Assembly (NCBI GenBank): GCA_020027635.1
Contig: JAHKKL010000285.1
Coordinates: 1 to 6,924 of the forward strand
Direction: 5' to 3'
Source: Gammaproteobacteria bacterium
GTDB lineage: Bacteria > Pseudomonadota > Gammaproteobacteria > UBA9214
DNA: 6,924 nucleotides
Below the pieces are notes generated by a model. The model made no database searches. It saw only the letters and a list, made by a program, of their open reading frames with translations, and was not told the origin of the DNA. The position numbers and the translations under genes were made by a program. Below, in pieces: positions 1 through 6,834 of the stretch. Every line of letters starts with the position of its first letter. Position 1 is the stretch's first letter.

Positions 1-1
1 C

Positions 2-454
2 AACGGTATGACGCCGGAAACATTTCTCGCCAGTCTTAGCGGTTATTTTACCGTGTGTCCCTGCAAAAGCGCTTGTCGCCCGCGCGCACCGACCGAGTTC
101 GGCATGTACCTTGGCGGACAATGGTATCGCCTGAATATCCATCAAGACAGGATCCCGGATGATCCCGTGGGCCGTTTGGATGCCCGCCTGCTGGCGGATA
201 ACCTGCTTGCACCCATACTCGGGATCACGGATCCACGGCGCGACAAGCGGATCGATTTCATCGGCGGTATCAGAGGGCTCGAAGAACTGGAACGGCGCGT
301 GGACAGCGGTGAGATGCAAGTCGCCTTTGCATTGTATCCCACCCGCATGGAAGATCTTATGGCCGTGGCCGATGCCGGTGAGGTGATGCCGCCAAAGTCC
401 ACCTGGTTTGAGCCGAAGCTGGCCGATGGTCTCGTTTCTCATGTGCTCGACTAA
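2..454 (+). CDS. DUF1015 family protein, C-terminal part (partial at left edge)
   Basis: The reading frame is open to the left edge and ends with TAA at 452-454, so only about the last 150 residues of a protein that is usually around 400 residues are visible. The Met at position 8 is probably internal. The visible part has the conserved DUF1015 C-terminal pattern: FGMYLGGQWYRL, then DARLLADNLLAPILGI, DPRRDKRIDFIGGIRGLEEL, and the terminal MPPKSTWFEPKLADGL block. The family is widespread in bacteria, soluble and without an established biochemical role. It is often found near serine biosynthesis genes, but none are visible here. It converges on the FimX-like gene with about 125 bp between the stop codons. 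The family assignment is secure from the motifs; the function is unknown. Confidence 0.88.
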   Translation, partial: NGMTPETFLASLSGYFTVCPCKSACRPRAPTEFGMYLGGQWYRLNIHQDRIPDDPVGRLDARLLADNLLAPILGITDPRRDKRIDFIGGIRGLEELERRVDSGEMQVAFALYPTRMEDLMAVADAGEVMPPKSTWFEPKLADGLVSHVLD

Positions 455-579
455 AACCATGCGGGCGATCTCAAGACCAGCACGCCGCCACGACAGTCGA
501 CGGTAGCCACTTGACCCATTTTCTGTGCGCCGGTGCCTGGGCATGACCATTCCTTGAATCATACGTCTGACATAATGGA
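455..579. other. Intergenic region between convergent genes
   Basis: This 125-bp gap separates the stop codons of the DUF1015 gene and the FimX-like gene. A bidirectional terminator would be expected here. I looked for a GC-rich stem followed by a T-run on either strand and found none that is convincing. Termination may be Rho-dependent or use a weak structure that I cannot judge by eye. No small ORF with a credible ribosome binding site was seen. Confidence 0.5.
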
Positions 580-2649
580 TTACCCGACTTCGCTCTCAAA
601 ATCGTAGGCGAGTTCGCGGCCCGGTTCCTGTACGAAATTGCCTTGTATGTAATCCACACCAAATTGCCAGAGCTTGGCAAGACTGCCGGTATTGTCGACG
701 CGCTCGGCAATACACTGTTTCCCCGCCCTGTGTGCAGTTTCCACGATTGATTGGATTTTCTTCTGGCTGTCTTTGTTTGCTACCACACTGTCAACCAGTG
801 AACCGTCGATCTTGATGATGTCAACGGGCAGGTGATCGATCAACTGCGGCTGGCCTGAGCGGCCGAAATGTTCAACCGCCATCCTGCAGCAAAGTTCTTG
901 CATGGCATTGACGAATCTCGTGGTGGCCCTCAAATCCGAAATCATCGCGTTCTCCGGAATCTCGAAAATAACGCGGCCGGGGTTTACCTGGTGCTCCTTC
1001 ACCTCGTGGCCTATCCATGCGGAAAATTCGCCGTCAGCAAGCGTGGCACCGGATATTTTGATGAAAAACGTGATATCTGCATCCATGGGGTATCCGGATA
1101 TGAATTTCAGCGTCGTTCCGATCACCCAGCGGTCAATTTCGCCGCTCATGCCGATTTTCTCCGCGATGGAGAGAAACTGGCCCGGGAGGATAATATGGCC
1201 CTGGTCGTCGACGATTCTCAGCAGGACTTCATAGCGCTGTGCGCCATTGTGGTCGTTCAGGCTGACGATGGGTTGATAGACGAGGTAGAAGCGTTCCTTG
1301 TCGATGGTGGTCCTGATGATCTCATCCCATTCATGCTCATGGTTTCCGTCCATTTGTGCATCAACTGCCGTGCTGTGGACATGGATCTTGTTGCCTCCCG
1401 ATGAACGCGCTACCTCGCAGGCGAGATCGGCACGAGACAGGACGTTTTCCGCGCTCCGGGAGTGTTCATTGATGATGCAGATGCCGATGCTGCAGGTGGT
1501 GGTGAACGCGCGCCCCTTAATTTCCAGCACGTGTTTTTCTATATTTTTCCGCAGTATCTCGGCGCGTTGCTGGATCTCCAGCTCGTTCTCGCGGTGGTGC
1601 AATACGGTGAAGATACAGTCGCTGAACCGGGCTACCGTGTCAGTATTCGGGTAAGCTGCTTCGACCAGCCGGGCCAGACAGTTGATTACCCGGTCACTGC
1701 CCGCAATGCCGATGTCTTCACGGACTAGCTTGAAGTTATCCAGCAGGATATAGGTCACTGCCCGTGCCCCGCCCGAATTGCCGTTACTAATGATCTCTTC
1801 CAGCATTCGCATGAATGTCTGGCGGTTGACCAGGCCGGTGAGCATGTCCTTCCGGGTGAGTGCGTCCAGATCCCACGTGCGATCATCCTCTGTCCGTGTC
1901 CTGGTGCGGATAATCAGACCATTGCAAGGTCCACCGATGACGCTGGATGGGGATAGCTCCATGACCGCATCAAAGACATCGCCGTTGCTGTGGATGCACC
2001 TGATCTCAAGCGAATCGGCGCGGTTATCATCCATGACGTGGCTGCTGAAACGCTCCCGATGCTCCGGATCCACCAGGTCCAGGAGAGTCCTGCCTGAGAG
2101 TTCTTCAGGCCGTGCATACCCGAACATGTCGCGGTAGGCTTGGTTGGTGTAGACATGTCTGCTGTCCTGAAGGTAGGCTGCGGCGTCACGGCAGGTCTCC
2201 ATCAGGGCGTGACAGACCAGTTCCGATTCCATCAGAGCCTGTTCAAATGACCCAATTTTGCGGCGGAGCACTACTCGTTCCCGTTCCCTGGAGACCGCTG
2301 CCAGCAAGTCCTCAGCCTGACCGTAAAAGACCAGTGTGTCGGCGCCTGCTTTTCTGGCGGCACTCACCTCGGCCACTGACGCTTCATTGACAAGGGGAAT
2401 CAGGGGGATGCTGGCACCACGCTCGTTGAGCAGCCTGCGGACAGACTCCAGATCGGGAACTCCCGGTCCTTCGCCGCAGATAACTATATCCGGAAGCGCC
2501 GAATCCAGACGGCTCTTCAGACTCCCAAGATCGTGGACCGTGTCAGATCGAAAGGAGAAACCGGCATCGCGCAGTGTTGATGCGTGTGATTCAGCCTTTT
2601 CTCCGGGTTCCTCAATTATGACAAGGTGAAGTACTTCTCCCTCGTTCAC
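580..2649 (-). CDS. FimX-like c-di-GMP receptor: REC-like, PAS, degenerate GGDEF and EAL domains
   Basis: Predicted cytoplasmic c-di-GMP effector, probably linked to type IV pilus assembly or twitching as FimX is. The GTG start at 2647-2649 is preferred because GAGGT lies 6 bases upstream and it gives 689 residues beginning just before the first REC strand (LHLVIIEE). An ATG at 2704-2706 in the same frame would add 19 residues with a poorer ribosome binding site. Domains (689-residue numbering): REC-like about 6-122, with the phosphoacceptor strand reading DIVICGEGPG, so no Asp at the usual place; PAS about 130-253; GGDEF about 262-425, keeping DMLTGLVNR but with SDCIF (343-347) where GGDEF should be; EAL about 440-685, with EVL at 474-476, KISGA for the usual N-[LI]-S, EIPEN for ExTE, EHFG for DDFG, IKID kept, and QGNFVQEP near the end. 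These losses argue against cyclase or phosphodiesterase activity. FimX itself also carries a broken GGDEF and an EVL in place of EAL. The FimX identification is by architecture and motif, not alignment. Confidence 0.85.
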   Translation of the reverse strand: MNEGEVLHLVIIEEPGEKAESHASTLRDAGFSFRSDTVHDLGSLKSRLDSALPDIVICGEGPGVPDLESVRRLLNERGASIPLIPLVNEASVAEVSAARKAGADTLVFYGQAEDLLAAVSRERERVVLRRKIGSFEQALMESELVCHALMETCRDAAAYLQDSRHVYTNQAYRDMFGYARPEELSGRTLLDLVDPEHRERFSSHVMDDNRADSLEIRCIHSNGDVFDAVMELSPSSVIGGPCNGLIIRTRTRTEDDRTWDLDALTRKDMLTGLVNRQTFMRMLEEIISNGNSGGARAVTYILLDNFKLVREDIGIAGSDRVINCLARLVEAAYPNTDTVARFSDCIFTVLHHRENELEIQQRAEILRKNIEKHVLEIKGRAFTTTCSIGICIINEHSRSAENVLSRADLACEVARSSGGNKIHVHSTAVDAQMDGNHEHEWDEIIRTTIDKERFYLVYQPIVSLNDHNGAQRYEVLLRIVDDQGHIILPGQFLSIAEKIGMSGEIDRWVIGTTLKFISGYPMDADITFFIKISGATLADGEFSAWIGHEVKEHQVNPGRVIFEIPENAMISDLRATTRFVNAMQELCCRMAVEHFGRSGQPQLIDHLPVDIIKIDGSLVDSVVANKDSQKKIQSIVETAHRAGKQCIAERVDNTGSLAKLWQFGVDYIQGNFVQEPGRELAYDFESEVG

Positions 2650-2660
2650 CGTGTGACCTC
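2647..2660 (-). promoter_or_regulatory. Ribosome binding site and GTG start of the FimX-like gene
   Basis: Read on the minus strand, GAGGT is followed by CACACG and then the GTG start codon, a 6-base spacing that is close to ideal. The competing upstream ATG (2704-2706) is preceded only by a weak GGGATGAGACGC stretch. The GTG also places the start directly before the REC-like fold, whereas the extra 19 residues from the ATG are rich in Pro, His and Ala and match no domain. Confidence 0.6.
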
Positions 2661-2947
2661 GCGTGACTGCAGCAGGTGCATGTAATGCCTGCGGAGGATG
2701 ACGCATGGCGTCTCATCCCGGCAAAAACCCCGACCCACAGTTTTTCGGCAATCAAGACAAACTCTTAAGTTCCCGGAATGTCGTCACAGGTGAGTGGATT
2801 CCTGCTTCGTCCCCAATGGAGGTTTTCCCTGCGATCGATTCCTGATAGCATGCAAGTGACTGAAATGGAGAAAAATTCAGATTGCACCGGAAGCCGGTGA
2901 CGGAGTTATCAGAGCAGTATTTCAACTATGCGGAAACGGAGTGAGTA
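2650..2947. other. Divergent intergenic region between the FimX-like and GNAT genes
   Basis: This stretch of almost 300 bp lies between the 5' ends of two divergent genes, so it should contain both promoters. I see no strong sigma70 -35/-10 pair and no clear sigma54 site on either strand. The only definite structure is the CACCGG/CCGGTG inverted repeat at 2885-2899. Translation of the minus strand in all three frames gives only short reading frames with no resemblance to a lost C-terminal piece of the PilZ-like protein, although such a remnant might be expected if the GNAT gene had been inserted into that gene. Confidence 0.5.
2885..2899. repeat. Perfect inverted repeat CACCGG-AAG-CCGGTG
   Basis: Two 6-base arms with perfect complementarity are separated by three bases, about 50 bp upstream of the GNAT start codon. 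No T-run follows on either strand, so it is not a typical intrinsic terminator. It could be an operator for a dimeric repressor or a small hairpin in the 5' leader of the GNAT transcript. Arms of this size can occur by chance in GC-rich DNA, so a regulatory role is only a guess. Confidence 0.35.
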
Positions 2948-3433
2948 ATGCATACAATTACAGTCAGGCCCGAATCCACGGAAGACGTTCGCGCTATCGA
3001 TGTCGTCCATATCAGCGCTTTTGGCGGGGAGGCCGAGGCGCGCCTGATCAGCGCCTTGCGCGCATCATCCTCCTATAATCGTGAGCTCTCGCTGGTCGCT
3101 GAACTGAATGGCCGTATCGTTGGACATGTCCTGTTGACGCGGGTGCCGCTGCGCAGAAACGGCACTGAAAAGAATGTGCTGGCACTGGGACCGATGTCGG
3201 TTGTGCCTTCACAGAGTCACCGCGGCATCGGATCGGAACTTATCAACGCCAGTGTCAACCTGGCCCGGGAGAAGGGGTATGGCACGATCATTGTGGTCGG
3301 CTACCCCGAGTATTACAAGCGATTCGGGTTTAGATCTGCGAAAGAGTTGAAAGTGACCTGCAATTTGCCTGCACCCGAAGATGCACTGACGGCAATGGAA
3401 ATCGTCGAAGGCAATCTTGCCACTGCTGGTTGA
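2948..3433 (+). CDS. GNAT family N-acetyltransferase, YhbS-like
   Basis: Predicted acetyl-CoA-dependent N-acetyltransferase of 161 residues, a normal full length for a single-domain GNAT. The start is supported by GGAG six bases upstream of the ATG. The N-terminal strand ITVRPESTEDVRAI is followed by the central sheet (SLVAELNGRIVGHVLL). The acetyl-CoA-binding motif A region (LGPMSVVPSQSHRGIGSELI) keeps the GIG turn, but Ser replaces the usual first Gln/Arg of Q/RxxGxG. The end of the fold, GYPEYYKRFGF, is typical of YhbS-type (COG3153) members. The substrate cannot be predicted. It is transcribed opposite to both neighbours and its last 104 bp overlap the 3' end of the PilZ-like gene, so it belongs to neither operon and may have been acquired later. 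Family assignment is strong; substrate and role are unknown. Confidence 0.92.
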   Translation: MHTITVRPESTEDVRAIDVVHISAFGGEAEARLISALRASSSYNRELSLVAELNGRIVGHVLLTRVPLRRNGTEKNVLALGPMSVVPSQSHRGIGSELINASVNLAREKGYGTIIVVGYPEYYKRFGFRSAKELKVTCNLPAPEDALTAMEIVEGNLATAG

Positions 3434-5000
3434 GTGACTTGCTCTCGGGCAGCAATATCCCCTGCGCTTTGTTTTCAGCCACTGTCTTGTCCCTGCACAG
3501 ACGTGCCCAGACCGGGATGGCACCGGATGCCATCAACTGCACACCCAGTACGAGTCCGCGCTCGGGTGTGAATCTCATCCAGCGGATCACGCCCAGATTC
3601 CAGCTGTCATTACTGCTCCCGGCACCGGTTCTAATGGCAACCAGTTCACCGACCTGTGCGCTGGAGACGTCATCACTCTCCCACAGCAGACAATAACCGC
3701 CGGCACTGACGTCAACCATTTTCCAGGACTCGATAGGCGGAATCTGGTTCCTGCCGGTGGAGCCGCCCTGCGGCTCGACTGCGAAAGCGCCTCTCATGGG
3801 GTTGTTAAAATCTGGCCTGGACCTGTTGGTCAGCCTGCCGCCACCACGCGCGGTTTTGCTCCCGGCAGAATGGGTTGTAGTGATAACCGTGGGTCGTTCG
3901 AGGGTCGGATCCTGGAGGAATCCCTCGAAATCAGGCGTTTGTGGTTCACTGGTTGCCGCACCCTCACCAGTCAATCCCGACTCTGAAAGGAGGCGATGGA
4001 TCGCGTTGATCCCGAGGACGAGCTGTACGGGAGCCTCCTGGCGACTGCGGGTAGTCTGGCGTTCGGGCATGACACCCCAGGCCAGCATCAGGCGCTTCAT
4101 GGTGTTCTCGCCTGGGAGGATGGTTTGCAGGTATGGTTTATCGCGGAGTTCGGCCAGCATCGCGTGAGCGGGTTCCGTCATGCCGCTGGTGTCGAGTATT
4201 CTCCAGTTCCCGTCGAGACGGTCTCGCTCTCTCAGTAACAGGTAGCGGGGTGGGTCATCCGATGACAGGAGACAGGTGAAGAAACCGATGTTGTTGTGAT
4301 CCTTTGCCGCACGGAGTCTACAGAAAGGAGCCCACCGCGCCAGCAGATTGTAGACCAGCCGGATTTCACCCTGACGCAGGCGGTAGGGACCGGCAAGGGA
4401 CAGCAGTAGTAACTGCTTGTAGGCGATCTCGACGGTCGTCAGGGCAGGCTTCTGCAAGGTAGTGTCGATTTCCTGGTGTGCCTGCAAGCCATGTTTCTCA
4501 GACAGTGCATACAGGGTATGCAGGTCTGCCCAGATTCCTTCCCGATGATGGCTGTAGGTCTGATAGCTGCCGATCAGTGACTCGCTCAGATAACGAATGG
4601 CCCGCTGCATCAGGATGGCGAGCTGCGGACCTGCATTAGCTTCCTTTTCCTGTGATGCGACCAGCAGCTTGTATCCGGTAGCCATGGCCAGGAATAGCCC
4701 GATGGTCTGCTTTGACATGTCGCGCTGGGCCTTGCCGAGCGGAAATTTTTCCCCTAGGTACTTCTTTTGCAACGCGCCGGTTATGTGCATGACCGGAGCC
4801 GTCAGCAATTCAAGAACCTCAAGGCGGTCACGCGGCGGCATTTCAACACTGTTGATCTCGGACAAACCGAACTCAAGCTGCCCAACGGTGGTGTCGACAT
4901 TGACCAGTGGCAGGTTTTCCACCCATTTCCTGAGGGATTCCGGTTGGGTCTTGAAGATGCCTATACCGGGTTTCTTGAGTGACGGAATCTTCAATTCCAT
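3330..5000 (-). CDS. Large protein with C-terminal PilZ-like domain, probable c-di-GMP effector
   Basis: I do not recognise a named gene. The ATG at 4998-5000 gives 556 residues beginning MELKIPSLKKPG. The frame can be extended to a TTG at 5052-5054 (574 residues), but those extra residues look non-conserved. Residues about 20-340 are mostly helical, with segments such as FLAMATGYKLLVAS and AYKQLLLLSLAGPYRL; they are too short and interrupted to be clear membrane spans. A low-complexity Thr/Ser/Gly/Arg-rich linker (about 350-415) follows. The PilZ-like domain (about 426-502, DNA 3495-3725) contains WKMVDVSAGGYCLLW, matching the PilZ D/NxSxxG motif, then VGELVAIR, LGVIRWM and LGVQLM strands. 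No clear RxxxR motif precedes it, so c-di-GMP binding is uncertain. The tail after LLPESKSLN, about 32 residues, is encoded antisense to the GNAT gene and looks unlike a domain. Soluble by appearance; no signal peptide. It lies upstream of the FimX-like gene on the same strand, suggesting a shared c-di-GMP pathway. Confidence 0.8.
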   Translation of the reverse strand: MELKIPSLKKPGIGIFKTQPESLRKWVENLPLVNVDTTVGQLEFGLSEINSVEMPPRDRLEVLELLTAPVMHITGALQKKYLGEKFPLGKAQRDMSKQTIGLFLAMATGYKLLVASQEKEANAGPQLAILMQRAIRYLSESLIGSYQTYSHHREGIWADLHTLYALSEKHGLQAHQEIDTTLQKPALTTVEIAYKQLLLLSLAGPYRLRQGEIRLVYNLLARWAPFCRLRAAKDHNNIGFFTCLLSSDDPPRYLLLRERDRLDGNWRILDTSGMTEPAHAMLAELRDKPYLQTILPGENTMKRLMLAWGVMPERQTTRSRQEAPVQLVLGINAIHRLLSESGLTGEGAATSEPQTPDFEGFLQDPTLERPTVITTTHSAGSKTARGGGRLTNRSRPDFNNPMRGAFAVEPQGGSTGRNQIPPIESWKMVDVSAGGYCLLWESDDVSSAQVGELVAIRTGAGSSNDSWNLGVIRWMRFTPERGLVLGVQLMASGAIPVWARLCRDKTVAENKAQGILLPESKSLNQQWQDCLRRFPLPSVHLRVQANCRSLSTLSQI

Positions 5001-5154
5001 GATCGGTCTTTCGTTATCCAGATTGTCGCAGGTCGGTTGTTGGCCGGTATTCAATTACCTAATAACGGCTGGCTGCTGCGAAGAATGAATATCTGGCGAC
5101 GGTCTCGCCTGTGTGCTTTCCGGTATCGGTCCCATTCGGCGCCGTGGCGACCTA
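5001..5154. other. Intergenic region between epmB and the PilZ-like gene
   Basis: About 150 bp separate the epmB stop from the preferred ATG of the PilZ-like gene (100 bp if its TTG start is used). Both genes are on the minus strand. I see no stem with a T-run for termination of epmB and no convincing promoter, so co-transcription is possible but not shown. The ribosome binding site before the preferred ATG is weak (GAAAGA about 7 bases upstream); before the TTG there is AGG very close to the codon. The true start of the PilZ-like gene therefore remains open. Confidence 0.4.
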
Positions 5155-6195
5155 TCACCCGTGCCACGCTGGCCAGAGCAGTTGCTTGCCCGGTGCGCCC
5201 GGTGTTTCTCTCACCAGACGCGGAACCAGGTATCCCGGCAGGGTGGCATGAATGCGGGCCATCAGTTCGCAGGCGGTCCTGTCGGCCACCTCGAAATGTG
5301 CGCTGCCCTGGACCCTGTCGAGCTGGTGCAGGTAGTAGGGCAGTATGCCGGCATCGAACAGCGATTCACTCAGCCGGATTAGCGTGGCTGCATCGTCGTT
5401 CACCCCACCCAGCAGGACGGTCTGGTTCAGCAGGGTTACCCCGACCTGCTTCAGTTTTTGCATGCCCACGGTGACGGCGGCGTCGATCTCATTCGGGTGG
5501 TTGCAATGCACGACGAGCACCGTACGCTGCGGGTGTTTGCCGAGCCAGCCAAGCAGCTGATCATCGACCCGTTCCGGTAGCACGATGGGGAGGCGCGTAT
5601 GGATGCGCAGGGTTCGCACGTGGGGTATGACAGCGAGTTGCCCGGCCAGTTCACCGAGGCGAGCATCCGGCAGCGCCAGTGGATCACCCCCGCTCAGTAT
5701 GATCTCGCTGATTTCCTCGTGATGCTCGAGATAGGTCAGTATCCTGTCCCAGTGTGAGGCGGCCGGGTTGGCCTCACCATACGGGAAATGCCTGCGGAAG
5801 CAGTAGCGGCAGTGCACGGCGCAGGCGCCCGTCAGGGTGAGCAGTGCCCGCCCGTTATATTTGTGCAGCAATCCGGGTGTGGTCATGGCCTCCCGTTCAC
5901 CAAGGGGATCCCGCACGAATCCGGGTTTTTCACGCCACTCCTCGTGTAGCGGCAGGACCTGGCGCAGCAAGGGGTCGTTTCTGTTGCCGGCTTCCATGCG
6001 GCGTATGAAGCTGTGCGGTACCCGCAAGGGAAACTCCCTGGCATCCGCGCAGATATCCAGTTCAGCGGCATCCAGCTTGACCAGCCTGAGCAGTTCCTCC
6101 ACGGAACTCACTGCCTGTCGCAGCGCCGTTTGCCATGCCGGCATATGTCGTGATGTATCCATTCGGGGTATCATGGCCGCTATTTTTAACACCAT
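5155..6195 (-). CDS. epmB: EF-P beta-lysylation protein EpmB (lysine 2,3-aminomutase)
   Basis: Radical SAM and PLP enzyme that converts (S)-alpha-lysine to (R)-beta-lysine, which EpmA then attaches to EF-P. It has 346 residues, close to the 342 of E. coli EpmB (YjeK). The radical SAM cluster motif is C125-x3-C129-x2-C132 (CAVHCRYCF), followed by RRHFPY. SGGDPL is at 168-173, RIHTRLPIVLPERV at about 197-210, LLNQTVLLGGVND at 255-267 and PYYLHQLDRVQGSAHF at 286-301. The PLP lysine is probably K337 in GAPGK near the C-terminus. The N-terminal helix VEELLRLVKLD and FPLRVPHSFIRRME are also typical of EpmB. No start has a good ribosome binding site; the Met at 6172-6174 would align better in length with E. 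coli EpmB. The gene is divergent from efp, its target pathway, with only 32 bp between the start codons. All key residues are present, so it should be active. Confidence 0.97.
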   Translation of the reverse strand: MVLKIAAMIPRMDTSRHMPAWQTALRQAVSSVEELLRLVKLDAAELDICADAREFPLRVPHSFIRRMEAGNRNDPLLRQVLPLHEEWREKPGFVRDPLGEREAMTTPGLLHKYNGRALLTLTGACAVHCRYCFRRHFPYGEANPAASHWDRILTYLEHHEEISEIILSGGDPLALPDARLGELAGQLAVIPHVRTLRIHTRLPIVLPERVDDQLLGWLGKHPQRTVLVVHCNHPNEIDAAVTVGMQKLKQVGVTLLNQTVLLGGVNDDAATLIRLSESLFDAGILPYYLHQLDRVQGSAHFEVADRTACELMARIHATLPGYLVPRLVRETPGAPGKQLLWPAWHG

Positions 6196-6227
6196 TTCAG
6201 GATGTTCTTAGTCGAAAAAGGGCGGAT
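6163..6227. promoter_or_regulatory. Probable divergent promoter region of epmB and efp
   Basis: Only 32 bp lie between the annotated epmB and efp start codons, so at least one promoter must overlap epmB coding sequence unless epmB starts further in. On the plus strand TATCAT at 6169-6174 matches five of six -10 bases, but no good -35 lies at the correct distance. An AT-rich patch (TATTTTTAAC, 6181-6190) could serve either strand. The ribosome binding site of efp is AAGGG about seven bases before the ATG. The location is inferred from gene layout; the exact elements are not certain. Confidence 0.3.
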
Positions 6228-6797
6228 ATGGCAACGTACAGTACCAATGAATTCCGTGGCGGTCTCAAAATCATGCTGGATGGCGACCCCTGTTCCATCA
6301 TCGAAAACGAGTTCGTCAAACCCGGAAAAGGCCAGGCATTCAGTCGCGTCAAGATTCGCAACCTGAAGACCGGGCGGGTCATTGAACGTACCTTCAAGTC
6401 GGGAGATACCGTGGAGGGCGCGGACGTGGTGGATACCACGTTGCAGTATCTGTATTCCGACGGGGAATTCTGGCACTTCATGGACCCGAACAGCTATGAA
6501 CAGATCGCCGCGGATGCAACGGCCGTCGGTGATGCCACCAAATGGCTGAAGGAACAGGACTCGTGCGAAGTCACGCTCTGGAACGGCGTACCGCTTGCCG
6601 TCACACCGCCCAACTTCGTGGTGCTCGCCGTGACGGATACCGACCCGGGCGTGCGTGGCGACACCTCGGGCGGCGGCGGCAAACCCGCCACGCTGGAAAC
6701 CGGGGCCGTGGTGCGTGTGCCCCTGTTCATCGAGATCGGCGACACGCTCCGGATCGATACCCGTACCGGGGAATACGTGGCGCGCGCGAAAGAGTAG
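6228..6797 (+). CDS. efp: Translation elongation factor P
   Basis: Elongation factor P binds between the ribosomal P and E sites and rescues ribosomes stalled at consecutive prolines. The 189-residue product matches E. coli EF-P (188) nearly end to end, starting MATYSTNEFRGGLKI. The frame stays open further upstream to an ATG at 6135, but that extension is rejected because the family starts at MATY and AAGGG lies about seven bases before this ATG. Three beta-barrel domains are recognisable: a KOW-like N-terminal domain (1-64) with the loop VKPGKGQAF, an OB domain (about 66-129) containing FWHFMDPNSYEQ, and a C-terminal OB domain with the EF-P signature DTSGGGGKPATLETGAVVRVPLF. The target of beta-lysylation is K34 in PGKG. 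With epmB divergent and epmA directly downstream on the same strand, efp and epmA probably form one transcript. Identification is secure. Confidence 0.98.
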   Translation: MATYSTNEFRGGLKIMLDGDPCSIIENEFVKPGKGQAFSRVKIRNLKTGRVIERTFKSGDTVEGADVVDTTLQYLYSDGEFWHFMDPNSYEQIAADATAVGDATKWLKEQDSCEVTLWNGVPLAVTPPNFVVLAVTDTDPGVRGDTSGGGGKPATLETGAVVRVPLFIEIGDTLRIDTRTGEYVARAKE

Positions 6798-6834
6798 TCG
6801 ATACAGCGGTTCATAACCTGGCGGGAATTGCGAG

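Noticed and set aside
868..1404. 178-codon plus-strand frame inside the FimX-like gene
   Set aside because: It is antisense to the well-supported EAL and GGDEF coding region, has no recognisable motif and is one of several shadow frames there.
2860..2880. CTGAA...TTCAG short inverted repeat
   Set aside because: Only five paired bases with an 11-base loop; expected by chance.
3209..3523. Minus-strand frame across the GNAT/PilZ-like junction as a frameshifted continuation of the PilZ-like protein
   Set aside because: Its translation is antisense to GNAT and shows no similarity to the pattern expected after a PilZ domain, so a frameshift does not explain the odd C-terminus.
6135..6227. N-terminal extension of efp to the upstream ATG at 6135
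   Set aside because: EF-P proteins begin at MATY, a ribosome binding site precedes 6228, and the extension is the antisense of the epmB N-terminus.
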